From Calditrichia bacterium (GTDB lineage Bacteria; Calditrichota; Calditrichia; Calditrichales; Calditrichaceae), in NCBI GenBank assembly GCA_027039465.1, contig JALWEA010000593.1, positions 1-6,789 on the forward strand: DNA of 6,789 bases, in the 5' to 3' direction. A program made the position numbers and the translations under genes. The notes beneath the pieces were generated by a model. The model searched no databases, was not told the DNA's origin, and was given only the letters and a program-made list of their open reading frames with translations. This document shows, in pieces, positions 6,720-6,789 of this stretch. Numbering within the stretch: the stretch's first letter is position 1; each line of letters opens with the position of its first letter.

Positions 6720-6743
6720 CCTCCCCAAAATTATTCTTTTGGG
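6720..6743 (-). promoter_or_regulatory. Ribosome binding site overlapped by a perfect hairpin
   Basis: On the minus strand CCCAAAA (6743-6737), loop GAATAA, TTTTGGG (6730-6724) form a perfect 7-bp stem. The last three G belong to the Shine-Dalgarno GGGGAGG (6726-6720) of the small membrane protein gene, leaving GAGG free. The stem may tune translation of that gene, or be an operator in DNA. It lacks the T-run of a terminator. Confidence 0.45.
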
Positions 6744-6744
6744 A

Positions 6745-6789
6745 TTAATTACGAAAAAACTCGGCAAAAAGATTCATTCCTCGGCAATT
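6745..6789 (-). other. Edge segment, possible end of another minus-strand gene
   Basis: Read on the minus strand from the right edge, one frame is open for 14 codons (ending AEFFRN) to a TAA at 6747-6745, 30 nt before the small membrane gene. A second frame is also open for 12 codons to a stop at 6751-6749. Either could be the C-terminus of an upstream co-oriented gene, but the segment is too short to tell. CTCGGCAA occurs twice here (6760-6767 and 6780-6787), 20 nt apart. Confidence 0.15.

Noticed and set aside
6473..6748. Plus-strand open frame opposite the small membrane protein gene
   Set aside because: It has no Shine-Dalgarno and a Lys/Ser-rich product without a domain, while the minus frame has a good ribosome binding site and a coherent membrane-protein pattern.

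Overview
The window comes from a Gram-negative (diderm) bacterium of moderate GC content. One gene encodes a secreted outer-membrane beta-barrel protein. Shine-Dalgarno sites are strong, and the spacers are AT-rich and carry heptameric repeats. This style would suit a member of the Bacteroidota/Calditrichota/Ignavibacteria-like (FCB) group, but that placement is an impression from gene style and not a proof.

Layout, left to right. (1) 73-3222, plus strand: a complete SWIM zinc-finger SNF2-family ATPase of 1049 aa with a TTG start. (2) 3262-3294: a hairpin terminator shared by convergent genes. (3) 3314-3880, minus strand: a small outer-membrane beta-barrel protein with a clear signal peptide. 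(4) 3881-4220: a spacer with a possible Crp/FNR-type activator site upstream of the barrel gene, a palindrome, and two stretches of 7-nt repetition. (5) 4221-5630, minus strand: a beta-CASP metallo-beta-lactamase-fold nuclease of the YSH1/CPSF73-like group, with all metal ligands intact. (6) About 5747-6418: a non-coding tandem array, the most distinctive part of the window. (7) 6436-6714, minus strand: a very hydrophobic 92-aa membrane protein of unknown function, with a hairpin running into its ribosome binding site.

The array has a precise architecture. Five full 87-nt imperfect palindromes, each built from 7-nt blocks (ATTGG-type blocks in the left arm, CCAAT-type blocks in the right arm), are separated by 23-24-nt linkers, giving a 110-nt period. 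The array is bounded on each side by an internally deleted palindrome that keeps the outer ends. Because 110 is not a multiple of 3, the long open frames crossing it are by-products and not genes. A 12-nt piece of the same heptad motif occurs in the opposite orientation 1.6 kb away, at 4141-4152.

No operon or dedicated pathway ties the genes together. The ATPase and the nuclease both belong to nucleic-acid metabolism but lie on opposite strands with the barrel gene between them. I see no defence island, phage, transposase, tRNA, rRNA or CRISPR. The genes look ordinary; the novelty, if any, is the repeat array and its heptad relatives.
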